From the NCBI GenBank assembly GCA_036267255.1, contig DATAWK010000041.1:62001-126000 (forward strand): a stretch of 64,000 nucleotides of DNA, in the 5' to 3' direction. The stretch's first letter is position 1. Each line of letters starts with the position of its first letter. The stretch is from DATAWK01 sp036267255 (lineage in GTDB: Bacteria; Acidobacteriota; Terriglobia; Terriglobales; Acidobacteriaceae). Below, piece by piece: positions 8,328-16,241 of this stretch. The translations under genes and the position numbers were made by a program. The notes below the pieces were generated by a model. The model had not been told where the DNA came from, did not search any database, and saw nothing but the letters and a program-made list of their open reading frames with translations.

Positions 8328-9911
8328 GTGAGTGGCTTGAAATCCATCCGTCGCGTTCTGCTGAGCGTCACAGACAAAAATGGTGTCGTTGGTTTTGCTG
8401 AAGTCCTGCATCAGCTTGGAGCCGAGCTTGTCTCCACCGGCGGAACAGCGCGTACCCTGCGCGAGGCAGGCCTGCCGGTGAAAGACATCTCCGATCTGAC
8501 CGGCTTTCCCGAGATGCTCGATGGCCGTGTGAAGACACTGCATCCCAAGGTCCACGGCGGCATTCTGCATATTCGCTCCAAGCCGGAACACCAACAGGCC
8601 GTCGCCGAACATGGCATCCTTCCCATCGACATGGTGGTCGTGAATCTGTACGCGTTTGAAGCGACGCTGCAGAAGCCCGGCGTTCATTTCGGTGATGTCA
8701 TCGAGAACATCGACATCGGCGGTCCGTCGATGGTGCGCTCCGCGGCCAAGAATTTTGAAGATGTCGCCGTCGTCACTTCCATTGCAGAATATGAATCGCT
8801 GATTGAAGAACTGCATGCCAATCAGGGCCAACTGGGCCGGGCCACGCGCTGGCGGCTGGCAAAACAGGCATTCGCCCTGACGGCAAAATATGACATGGCT
8901 ATTGCCAATGCTCTCGACGCGATTCCCGAACTGCCCGAGGAAGATGCTGCTCTCCATCTGCCAGACGCGGCAGAAGCACCGTTTCCTGCCACGCTGCGGC
9001 TGGCCTATGCGCAACGGATGCCGCTGCGCTATGGCGAAAATCCGCACCAGCGCGCCGCTCTCTACGGCGATGGCAGCGGCGCCGGCATCGCAGGATTGCA
9101 GCAGTTCCAGGGAAAAGAGCTGAGCTACAACAACCTGGTCGATCTGGACGCCTGCTGGGAGCTGGCGCAGGAGTTCGACCAGACCGCAGTCGCCATCATC
9201 AAGCACACCAATCCATGCGGTGCGGCCACGGGCAACTCCGTGCTGGAGGCATACCAGAAGGCTCTGGCTGCCGATCCCGTCTCCGCCTTCGGCAGCGTGG
9301 TTGGCATCAATCGGCCCGTGGATGGACTGGCCGCCGCAGAAATCGCCAAGCTCTTTGTCGAGGCCATCATCGCGCCCAGCTTTACTCCGGAAGCCAGAGA
9401 AATCTTTGCCGCCAAGAAGAATCTGCGCCTGGTTCAGGCGCTTCCATCCAACACGCCGCGCGTCATCAAGCAGGTCTCCGGCGGTTTGTTGCTGCAGGAT
9501 GCCGACCGCGGCCACGTCACAGTGCAGGAATTGAAAATCATGACCAAGCGCCCGCCCAGCGAAGTGGAGCTGCAGGCGCTGCTCTTCTCCTGGCGTGTCT
9601 GCAAGCATGTGAAATCCAATGCCATCGTGTACGCGCGCAATGGGCAGACCGTGGGCATTGGCGCCGGACAGATGAGTCGCGTAGACGCCGCGAAGTTTGG
9701 CGCCATGAAAGCAATCCTGCCCCTGGCAGGCTGCGTGGCCGCCTCCGACGCCTTCTTTCCTTTCCCCGATGGTCTTGAAACCGTCGCGCAGGCGGGAGCG
9801 ACCGCCGTCATTCAACCCGGCGGTTCCGTCAACGATGGCAAAGTGATTGCTGCTGCCGACGGACTCGGCCTGGCGATGGCCTTTACCGGCATGCGCCATT
9901 TTAGACATTGA
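8328..9911 (+). CDS. purH: Bifunctional AICAR formyltransferase / IMP cyclohydrolase
   Basis: A 527-residue enzyme, full family length, catalysing the last two steps of purine synthesis: formylation of AICAR with 10-formyl-THF, then ring closure to IMP. The N-terminal MGS-like cyclohydrolase domain (about 1-200) shows VSTGGTARTLREAGLPV and DGRVKTLHPKVHGGIL. The C-terminal formyltransferase shows RYGENPHQRAALY, the Lys-His pair in AIIKHTNPCGAA, SDAFFPFPDG and the terminal GMRHFRH. The start is GTG 8328 with AAGGAG 8 nt upstream. No other pur gene is adjacent. Confidence 0.97.
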   Translation: MSGLKSIRRVLLSVTDKNGVVGFAEVLHQLGAELVSTGGTARTLREAGLPVKDISDLTGFPEMLDGRVKTLHPKVHGGILHIRSKPEHQQAVAEHGILPIDMVVVNLYAFEATLQKPGVHFGDVIENIDIGGPSMVRSAAKNFEDVAVVTSIAEYESLIEELHANQGQLGRATRWRLAKQAFALTAKYDMAIANALDAIPELPEEDAALHLPDAAEAPFPATLRLAYAQRMPLRYGENPHQRAALYGDGSGAGIAGLQQFQGKELSYNNLVDLDACWELAQEFDQTAVAIIKHTNPCGAATGNSVLEAYQKALAADPVSAFGSVVGINRPVDGLAAAEIAKLFVEAIIAPSFTPEAREIFAAKKNLRLVQALPSNTPRVIKQVSGGLLLQDADRGHVTVQELKIMTKRPPSEVELQALLFSWRVCKHVKSNAIVYARNGQTVGIGAGQMSRVDAAKFGAMKAILPLAGCVAASDAFFPFPDGLETVAQAGATAVIQPGGSVNDGKVIAAADGLGLAMAFTGMRHFRH

Positions 9912-9938
9912 ATTGCAGGTGGCTACGAAACTCGACCT

Positions 9939-10322
9939 TCAATTGAGATCGTGCACTTCGACTTGAACGCGATCTCCGTCGCTCAGCTGAAAATAGTCCC
10001 GCAGTTTAACGTCCGTTGCGATCTCGATAATCGTTCTGGGATGATGCCCACGCTCCTGCTCATTGGCATCTGTGCGAAGCAGAAATGCTTTCTTGCCGCG
10101 AATGGTGCACGGCACCATGTTCACAGACACCGTTCCACCATACTCGTGCGCTTCTAGTCGCAGGACTCGTTGTGGCAGAAAGTAGGGTTGATCCAGGCGA
10201 ATATTGAGGGTTCCGGGAAACAATCGCATGCCCGTCTTTTGCGCGTAATGCGCCTGCAGTTTGTCGATCCAGAACGAAAAATTTCCCATTCCTGAAACAA
10301 CCACCCCTTCCAGCAAAAGCAC
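9939..10322 (-). CDS. DUF120 / CTP-dependent riboflavin kinase-like protein
   Basis: A 127-residue protein. GTG 10322 is preceded by AGGAGGG with 8 nt spacing, which fixes the start and discards the TTG at 10349. The sequence follows the archaeal riboflavin kinase (RibK, DUF120) pattern: LEGVVVSGMGNFSFWI, then GMRLFPGTLNIRLD, then IIEIATDVKLRDYFQLSDGDRVQVEV. In the archaeal enzyme the Thr and Asn of GTLN bind Mg2+, and both are present. The Gly-Glu-Gly-Arg loop after SGLG is replaced by NFSF, so nucleotide use may differ. It may phosphorylate riboflavin or another ligand. It stands alone, convergent with purH. Confidence 0.72.
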   Translation of the reverse strand: MLLLEGVVVSGMGNFSFWIDKLQAHYAQKTGMRLFPGTLNIRLDQPYFLPQRVLRLEAHEYGGTVSVNMVPCTIRGKKAFLLRTDANEQERGHHPRTIIEIATDVKLRDYFQLSDGDRVQVEVHDLN

Positions 10323-10613
10323 GATAAATTCCCTCCTGCTGGCCGGCAAGCAGTCGCCTTGCGTCGATATCGTTGCCGGTCAGAGCTTAAGTTATTCCAT
10401 CACAACCCGATGAAACGAACCCAGAATCGAACCCTGTTTCCCAGCTATTGATAAGCATGTCAGAGCGTACAATCACCTATACGAGCAGTGGGTGCGCCAT
10501 TTGCCGCTTGGATGCGTCTTTTTCGCGTAAAAAGTGTCCAATTCGGTAGGGTGATTGCTGTTCCATTGGCCCAGCGAAGCGCCGAGCATCGCTGTTACCA
10601 GAAAGTGTTCTCA

Positions 10614-12740
10614 ATGAAGGCTTATTTCCACGGATTGAAGCGCAGTTCGCATCTGGCACTCCAAGGGTTTGTCATGCTTGGCGTTCTGGCGGTTTCCTCC
10701 TCTGCATTCGCCAAGCATCAAGCGCCCCCGGCAGCCACTGCGCCGGCAACCGATGCCGGCACCACAGCCCAGGCCGATGCCTACTATCACTTTGCCCTGG
10801 GCCACATGTACGAACAGTCCGCGGCGGAGTACGGGCGCACCGATCTTGCCACGCAAGCCATCGAGCAATACAAGCTGGCCATCAACAGCGATCCCAAGTC
10901 GCCGTTCCTGCAAAACAGTCTGGGCGAGCTTTACTTCCGGATGGGACGGATTCGCGAGGCGATCGTCACCGCGCAGCAGGTATTGAAAGATCATCCGGAC
11001 AATCTCGATGCCCACAAGCTGCTGGGACGCGTTTACCTGCGTTCTCTGGGCGATACGGACTCCGGTGAGCCTTCGGCCTCCATGTTGAACCTGGCCATTG
11101 GCGAGTTTCAGAAAATTGTGGACCTGCAGCCCAACAAAATTGAAAATCGCCTCTTGCTCGGCCAGCTCTACACGCTGAACCATGACATGCCGCACGCGCA
11201 GGAGCAGTTTAACGCTGCGCACAAGATCGATCCGAACTCCGAAGACGCCGTACTGAATCTGGCTCGCCTGTATAGCGGCCAGGGAGATATAAAGCAGGCT
11301 ATTGCCGTGCTCAAGAACGTATCTCCCGACGACCAAACCGGGAAGATCGAGTTCGCCCTGGGCAACAGCTATGACCAGTTGAAAGACACCGACAATGCCA
11401 TCGTCGCGTATCAGAGCGCGCTCGATGCCGATCCGGACAACCTGGACGCACAACGCGGACTCGCGCAGGACCTGCTCGAAACCGGCAAGAACGATCAGGC
11501 CCTCAAGTTGTACCAGGGACTCACCGCGGAAGACCCGCAGGACGTGCAGTCTTTCCTGCGTGTAGCGGAGCTGGAACGAGGCAAGGGACATCTCGCCGAA
11601 GCGCAAACCGCGCTCGAACATGCCAAGGCGCTGGAGCCGGATTCTGTCGAAGTGCATTACAACCAGGCGCTGCTCGATGAAGCCCAGGGAAATCTGACCG
11701 CTGCGGCTGCGGGCCTGGAGCAGCTGGTGCAGGCCTCCGCGCATACCAATGGCGTTTATAGCGAAGGCGACAAAAACAATCGCGCCATTTTCCTCGACCG
11801 GCTTGCAACCATCTATCGCGAGCAAAGCAAAACGGAACAGGCGGTGGACGCTTACAAGAAAATGATCGCCATGGGCGACGATTACACGGCTCGCGGATAT
11901 CAGGGCGAAGTGGACGCCTACCGCGATGCCAAGATGTGGCCGCAGGCGACGGCTGCCGCGGAAGCGGCCGTTCAGGCACAACCGAAAAACGTGGATATGA
12001 AGCTGACCCTGGCCGGCCAACTGGCCGACACCGGCAAAGCGGACCAGGGCATTGCTCTCGCCAAATCGACGTTGAATGGCACACCGCAGGACCGCATTGT
12101 CTGGTTGACGCTGGCGCAGATGTATACCCGCATGGAACGCTGGAACGACGCGGCAAACACCATCGATCAGGCAGAGAAGCTGAGTCCTCGGCCGCAGGAC
12201 ATGGTGTACATTCACTTCCTGCGCGGAGCGCTGCAGGAACGCCAGAAGCATTATGACGTCGCGGAAACCGAGTTCCGCAAAGCGCTGGCCATCGCACCGA
12301 ACAATGCGCTGACGCTGAACTATCTGGGATACATGATGGCCGACCACAATATGAATCTGGATGAGGCCGTCAAATTGATCCAGCACGCCGTGCAGCTGGA
12401 CCCGGAGAACGGCGCGTACCTGGACTCGCTCGGCTGGGCCAATCTGAAGCTGGGCCAATATGCCTTGGCCGAAGAAAATCTGGACAAGGCCAGCGAGTTG
12501 ATGCCGAACGACCCGACCGTGCATGACCATCTCGGCGAACTGTACGCCAAGACAGGACGGCTGCAACAGGCCGTGACGCAATGGGAGCGTTCCCTGCGAG
12601 AGTATTCCCGCTCCGTTGCCGCGGATGCGGAACCCGTCGATGTGAATAAAGTGGAGAAGAAGCTGGAGAGCGCAAAAGTGAAACTGGCAAGGGAAGAATC
12701 CACGTCTCCCCGGCACGCAACGAAACACATATCGAATTGA
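10614..12740 (+). CDS. Exported TPR-repeat protein
   Basis: A 708-residue protein with a signal peptide (basic MKAYFHGLKRSSH, hydrophobic core, SSSAFAKH) and then a long run of tetratricopeptide repeats. Recognisable units include FLQNSLGELYFRMGRIREAI, NLDAHKLLGRVYLRS, AVLNLARLYSGQGDIKQAIA, KIEFALGNSYDQLKDTDNAI and ALTLNYLGYMMADHNMNLDE. TPR solenoids scaffold protein complexes; this one should work in the periplasm or at the outer membrane. ATG 10614 is chosen because the signal peptide begins there; the ribosome site is weak. The C-terminus is basic and charged. dgt follows after 13 bp and is probably co-transcribed. Confidence 0.85.
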   Translation: MKAYFHGLKRSSHLALQGFVMLGVLAVSSSAFAKHQAPPAATAPATDAGTTAQADAYYHFALGHMYEQSAAEYGRTDLATQAIEQYKLAINSDPKSPFLQNSLGELYFRMGRIREAIVTAQQVLKDHPDNLDAHKLLGRVYLRSLGDTDSGEPSASMLNLAIGEFQKIVDLQPNKIENRLLLGQLYTLNHDMPHAQEQFNAAHKIDPNSEDAVLNLARLYSGQGDIKQAIAVLKNVSPDDQTGKIEFALGNSYDQLKDTDNAIVAYQSALDADPDNLDAQRGLAQDLLETGKNDQALKLYQGLTAEDPQDVQSFLRVAELERGKGHLAEAQTALEHAKALEPDSVEVHYNQALLDEAQGNLTAAAAGLEQLVQASAHTNGVYSEGDKNNRAIFLDRLATIYREQSKTEQAVDAYKKMIAMGDDYTARGYQGEVDAYRDAKMWPQATAAAEAAVQAQPKNVDMKLTLAGQLADTGKADQGIALAKSTLNGTPQDRIVWLTLAQMYTRMERWNDAANTIDQAEKLSPRPQDMVYIHFLRGALQERQKHYDVAETEFRKALAIAPNNALTLNYLGYMMADHNMNLDEAVKLIQHAVQLDPENGAYLDSLGWANLKLGQYALAEENLDKASELMPNDPTVHDHLGELYAKTGRLQQAVTQWERSLREYSRSVAADAEPVDVNKVEKKLESAKVKLAREESTSPRHATKHISN

Positions 12741-12753
12741 TCGAAAAAGCCGC

Positions 12754-13896
12754 ATGCACGCGACTTCTCTCAGTTCCTGTGCAGTGTCGGACGACGCGGA
12801 CGACCCGCTCGTCCGGCGCCAATATCCGGAACGGCCTCATGCCTATCGCACGGCCTTTCAGCGCGACCGGGATCGCGTCATCCACGCGCGTGCCTTTCGC
12901 CGCCTTGCCGGCAAGACGCAGGTCTTCACCCATCGCTACTCCGACCACTTCCGCAGCCGCCTCACCCATACCATTGAGGTCGCGCAGATTGCGCGCACCG
13001 TGGCCAACGCGCTCGCACTCAATGAAGATCTGACGGAAACGCTGGCGCTCGTCCATGACATCGGCCATCCACCGTTTGGCCATTCCGGCGAGCATGCACT
13101 CGACACTGCGCTGAAACAATATGGCCTGCGCTTCGATCACAACCTGCATGCCCTGCGTATCGTCGAGCACTTTGAACAGCGCTACGTGGAATTTCGCGGC
13201 CTGAATCTCACGTTGGCCGTGCGCGAGGGCATCGTCAAGCACTCCCGTGACTATCGCGTGGAGGATCATCCCGAGCTGGCGGAATATTTTCTGGATCAGC
13301 GGCCGCCCCTCGAGGCGCAAATCATCGACCTCGCCGATGAGATCGCCTATCTTACAGCGGACATCGACGATGGCATCGAGTCGGAAATTCTGGATCTCGC
13401 CGATGTACGCGCCAATGTGCCGTTGTTTGCCGGATTTTTTCAGCAGCTTGCTAAAAAGCATCCGGACGCGTCGGAAAAGCTGCTGTTGTATGAGTCTCTG
13501 AAGCGCATGCTGAACGCTCTGGTCGGCGATTTGATTGCAACGACGCGCCTGCAGGCCGCATCCAGTGACGTCCGTACTCTTGCCGATATTCGCGCCTGCC
13601 CCCGGCGGCTGGTGGCCTTTTCTCTGGAGATGGAAACACAGCGCCACCAGGCCAAACGCTATCTCTTCCAGCACCTGTACGAGTCACCGGAGCTGCTGCG
13701 GGACCATGCTCAGGGCAGCGAAATCATCCGTGGCCTCTTCGAGCATTGGATGCAGCATCCGGAGCAGCTTCCCGCCAGCCACGCCGCACAGATCGCCAGC
13801 GAAGGCGCGCCCCGCGTGATTGCCGACTACATCGCCGGCATGACCGACAATTTTATTTTGACGCAATGGAATGCCGTCACCGGTGAGTCGAAATAA
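12754..13896 (+). CDS. dgt: dGTP triphosphohydrolase-like HD protein
   Basis: A 380-residue HD-superfamily protein of the dGTPase family, which splits dNTPs to nucleoside and triphosphate. The metal site is visible: FRSRLTHTIEVAQIART (His), LVHDIGHPPFGHSGE (His-Asp plus the dGTPase-specific second helix), and IIDLADEIAYLTADIDDG (Asp). The opening RRQYPERPHAYRTAFQRDRDR and HARAFRRLAGKTQVF are typical of the bacterial type. The last 27 codons are duplicated at 16013-16093, with this intact copy on the left. It follows the TPR gene closely. Confidence 0.92.
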   Translation: MHATSLSSCAVSDDADDPLVRRQYPERPHAYRTAFQRDRDRVIHARAFRRLAGKTQVFTHRYSDHFRSRLTHTIEVAQIARTVANALALNEDLTETLALVHDIGHPPFGHSGEHALDTALKQYGLRFDHNLHALRIVEHFEQRYVEFRGLNLTLAVREGIVKHSRDYRVEDHPELAEYFLDQRPPLEAQIIDLADEIAYLTADIDDGIESEILDLADVRANVPLFAGFFQQLAKKHPDASEKLLLYESLKRMLNALVGDLIATTRLQAASSDVRTLADIRACPRRLVAFSLEMETQRHQAKRYLFQHLYESPELLRDHAQGSEIIRGLFEHWMQHPEQLPASHAAQIASEGAPRVIADYIAGMTDNFILTQWNAVTGESK

Positions 13897-13938
13897 AAAT
13901 CCAACGAGCAGTTTGGTTTCCGGTTTGCCCGCCATTCG
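13814..13938. repeat. Long direct repeat, left copy (dgt 3' end)
   Basis: Aligns with 16011-16136 over about 125 bp; by eye, 9 mismatches and one single-base gap. It covers the last 27 codons of dgt, the stop and 42 bp beyond. The two copies bound a 2.07-kb SDR/AraC cassette. Confidence 0.9.
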
Positions 13939-14005
13939 CGAGTCCACTTGTGCAACTGCGCACCAGCGGCGCAAAGGCAACCGCCGGCACGCAGTCTGTT
14001 CCGGC

Positions 14006-14893
14006 TTAGAAGTAGTGCATTTGTTCGAGGTCGGCGATCAGACCGGGGCCGGTCGGATGCCATCCCAGCCGTTTCTGTGTCAGTGCGCTCGAAGCCGGCA
14101 TATCGTAGCCCGCAAACATCGCGAGCCAGCCAAAATGAGCCGGCGCTTCCTCCGCAGACAGACTGACTACCGGCACCTTCAAGCCTCGGCCAAGCGCTTC
14201 TGCGATCTCCCGCATGGATACTCCCTCTTCAGCGACAGCGTTGTATCTGCTGCCTGCTTCGTGCTTCTCCAACGCCAGCCTGTAGAGATGGGCAACATCG
14301 AGAACATGCGCCGCCGGCCAGCGATTGCGTCCGTCCCCTACGTACGCCGAGACACCCTTCTCACGAGCCAGCTGGACCGCGTAGGTGATGAGGCCTTGCT
14401 TGACCGTATCGTGAACCTGAGGAAGACGCATCACCGACACATTCCCACCGCGCTCCGCCACGGCGACACCTGCTAGCTCCGAAGCGATACGGGGATTCGG
14501 GTGGCTAAAATTGACTTGATCTTCGGTTGCGAGTTGACCTGAGGCAGCGTTCCCCATTCCGGTCCCGGAGGTAATGAGCAGCGGGCGGTCCGATCCAACC
14601 AGCACGTCGCCCATCGTTTCGATGGCGCGCCTGTCTATCTCACAGTTCGTCTCGAATTTCGAGAAGTTGTGAATGAAGGCTGTGTGGATGACGCCGTCCG
14701 ATTTGGCCGCTCCACTGCGCAGACTTTCCAGGTCTTCCAGATCGCCTCGATGGACCTCGGCTCCGGCAGAAATGAGAGATTTGGCGCCCGCCTCCGACCG
14801 CGTCAGTCCGAGCACCTGATGGCCCGCATGGATGAGTTCCGGAACAATGGTTGAACCGATAAAACCTGTTGCGCCGGTGAGAAAAATACGCAT
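14006..14893 (-). CDS. NAD(P)-dependent epimerase/SDR-type oxidoreductase
   Basis: A 295-residue extended or atypical SDR with an N-terminal Rossmann motif, MRIFLTGATGFIGSTIVPEL. GAEVHRGDLEDLESL and GVIHTAFIH follow, as in NAD-dependent epimerases and NmrA-like reductases. A classical YxxxK is not obvious, so catalysis is uncertain. The start ATG 14893 follows AAAGGAG. It is divergent from an AraC regulator, a common pairing in which the regulator controls the reductase. Both sit inside the repeat-bounded cassette at dgt, suggesting recent acquisition. Likely a small-molecule or quinone/aldehyde reductase; the substrate is unknown. Confidence 0.8.
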   Translation of the reverse strand: MRIFLTGATGFIGSTIVPELIHAGHQVLGLTRSEAGAKSLISAGAEVHRGDLEDLESLRSGAAKSDGVIHTAFIHNFSKFETNCEIDRRAIETMGDVLVGSDRPLLITSGTGMGNAASGQLATEDQVNFSHPNPRIASELAGVAVAERGGNVSVMRLPQVHDTVKQGLITYAVQLAREKGVSAYVGDGRNRWPAAHVLDVAHLYRLALEKHEAGSRYNAVAEEGVSMREIAEALGRGLKVPVVSLSAEEAPAHFGWLAMFAGYDMPASSALTQKRLGWHPTGPGLIADLEQMHYF

Positions 14894-15001
14894 GATGCAT
14901 TCTCCTTTACTTCGGTTGAGGACGCTGCTTGTCGTCCTTGATTCGCTGAATCGTCGCTTGCTCGCTGATGAGAGGGCGCATCGGCGGCCTGCATAACTAG
15001 A

Positions 15002-15030
15002 TGGGACACATGGTGCATACGATCTATACT
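15002..15030 (+). promoter_or_regulatory. Possible promoter of the araC-type gene
   Basis: TGGGAC (15002-15007), a 17-bp spacer, and TATACT (15025-15030), about 42 bp before the ATG at 15072. Spacing is ideal for a housekeeping sigma factor; the -35 box is weak. Confidence 0.4.
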
Positions 15031-15071
15031 GAGAGTCCGCATTATTGGTTCAATCGTCCGGAGGCTCTTGC

Positions 15072-16016
15072 ATGGACCCACTCTCCGATGTGTTGTCGTT
15101 GCTGAAACTACGGAGTTATATCTCGGGCGGCTTCGGGGTGGCTGGCGACGTGGCCATCCAATTCCCAAAACATCAAGGCATCAAGTGCTATGCCATGGTC
15201 TCCGGCCAATGCTGGCTGTCTGTGGAAGGCGTTCCCGATGCGGTGCTCCTCACGGCGGGCGACTGTTTCCTTTTGCCGCGTGGGCTGCCCTTCTGCCTCA
15301 CGACCGATCTGTCACTCCCGCCTGTCGACTTCAACACGCTTCGCTCAGCGCGAATGTCTGGAAGCGCAGTCTCCAAGGATGAAAGTGGGGAGCACTATAT
15401 TGTCGGCGGGCATTTCGTCCTTACTGGCAGACATGCCGACATTCTGCTGAGGTCTCTGCCGCCCATCGTGCATATCCGGAAAGAGTCGGATAAAGCGGCA
15501 ATGCGCTGGTCGCTGGAACGGATGAAGGAGGAGTTGCGCGATCCGCAACCGGGCGGCTCTCTGATCGCACAGCAACTCGCCTACATGATGCTCATCCAGG
15601 CTCTTCGGCTGCACCTTGCGGATGCGGCGAGAGGAGGCGTCGGCTGGCTCTTCGCACTGGCGGACAAACAGATGAGCGCAGCCATCACATCCATCCACGA
15701 CGATCCCGGGCACCCATGGACGCTGCAGAAACTGGCGGAGCATGTCGGTATGTCGCGATCGGTCTTTGCTCTCAGGTTCAAAGAGACGGTGGGGGAGACT
15801 CCTATGGAGTACCTGACGCGTTGGCGGATGTTGCTGGCCGGCGACAGGCTGAAGAATTCCGACGATTCCATTTCCGTAATCGCCGTATCGCTCGGCTACG
15901 AATCCGAAAGCGCCTTCGGCAAAGCCTTCAAAAGAGTCATGGGCTGTTCGCCACGGCGATACAGCCGTGGCTGGATTCCGGCATTCCCTTCACCGAGCGA
16001 AGAGGAAGTTGCGTGA
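15072..16016 (+). CDS. AraC-family transcriptional regulator
   Basis: A 314-residue regulator. The N-terminal cupin-like sensor (about 1-200) opens MDPLSDVLSLLKLRSY and contains VLLTAGDCFLLPRGLPF. The C-terminal AraC domain has both helix-turn-helix units: WTLQKLAEHVGMSRSVFALRF and SISVIAVSLGYESESAFGKA followed by FKRVMGCSPRRY. The start is ATG 15072, with GGAGG 7 nt upstream. It probably controls the divergent SDR gene. Its stop codon TGA (16014-16016) lies inside the right copy of the dgt repeat, so the last codon GCG and the stop are supplied by the repeat; the natural C-terminus may have been cut there. Confidence 0.88.
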   Translation: MDPLSDVLSLLKLRSYISGGFGVAGDVAIQFPKHQGIKCYAMVSGQCWLSVEGVPDAVLLTAGDCFLLPRGLPFCLTTDLSLPPVDFNTLRSARMSGSAVSKDESGEHYIVGGHFVLTGRHADILLRSLPPIVHIRKESDKAAMRWSLERMKEELRDPQPGGSLIAQQLAYMMLIQALRLHLADAARGGVGWLFALADKQMSAAITSIHDDPGHPWTLQKLAEHVGMSRSVFALRFKETVGETPMEYLTRWRMLLAGDRLKNSDDSISVIAVSLGYESESAFGKAFKRVMGCSPRRYSRGWIPAFPSPSEEEVA

Positions 16017-16136
16017 TTGCCGACTACATCGCCGACATGACTGACAATTTTATTTTGACGTAATGGAATGCCGTCACCGGTGAGTCGAAATAAAAATCCA
16101 GCGAGCAGGTCCATCTCCGGTTTTGCCCGCCATTCG
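16011..16136. repeat. Long direct repeat, right copy (dgt 3' end remnant)
   Basis: A copy of 13814-13938. It starts exactly at the last sense codon of the AraC gene. Identity is high through the coding part and falls only near 16106-16117. Confidence 0.9.
16013..16093 (+). pseudogene. dgt C-terminal fragment
   Basis: In the dgt frame this encodes VIADYIADMTDNFILT and then a TAA at 16061-16063, where intact dgt has CAA (Gln). The rest of the dgt tail (WNAVTGESK, stop at 16091-16093) is preserved after the stop. No start codon context exists; it is a remnant left by a duplication or insertion event. Confidence 0.85.
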
Positions 16137-16241
16137 GAAGTTATCTAAATCGCTTCCGACAAGCCAACCGTTTTCAAAATGTGGCGGGTCAGTCGCACCT
16201 GCACAACGTGAATGCGATACAACTATCAGCATGGAGTGAGC

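Noticed and set aside
8283..9908. 541-codon open frame on the minus strand opposite purH
   Set aside because: It mirrors purH almost end to end. Its product has no recognisable domain and is rich in the residues expected from the complement of a GC-rich gene.
10405..10440. GAATCGAACCCTG, another T-loop-like sequence on the complement
   Set aside because: The five-base stem does not pair and no tRNA body is present.
10611..12755. 714-codon open frame opposite the TPR gene
   Set aside because: Same reasoning: the TPR repeats on the plus strand are unmistakable and the antisense product has no motif.
12370..13674. 434-codon open frame opposite dgt
   Set aside because: Complement of dgt and the TPR gene end; no motif.
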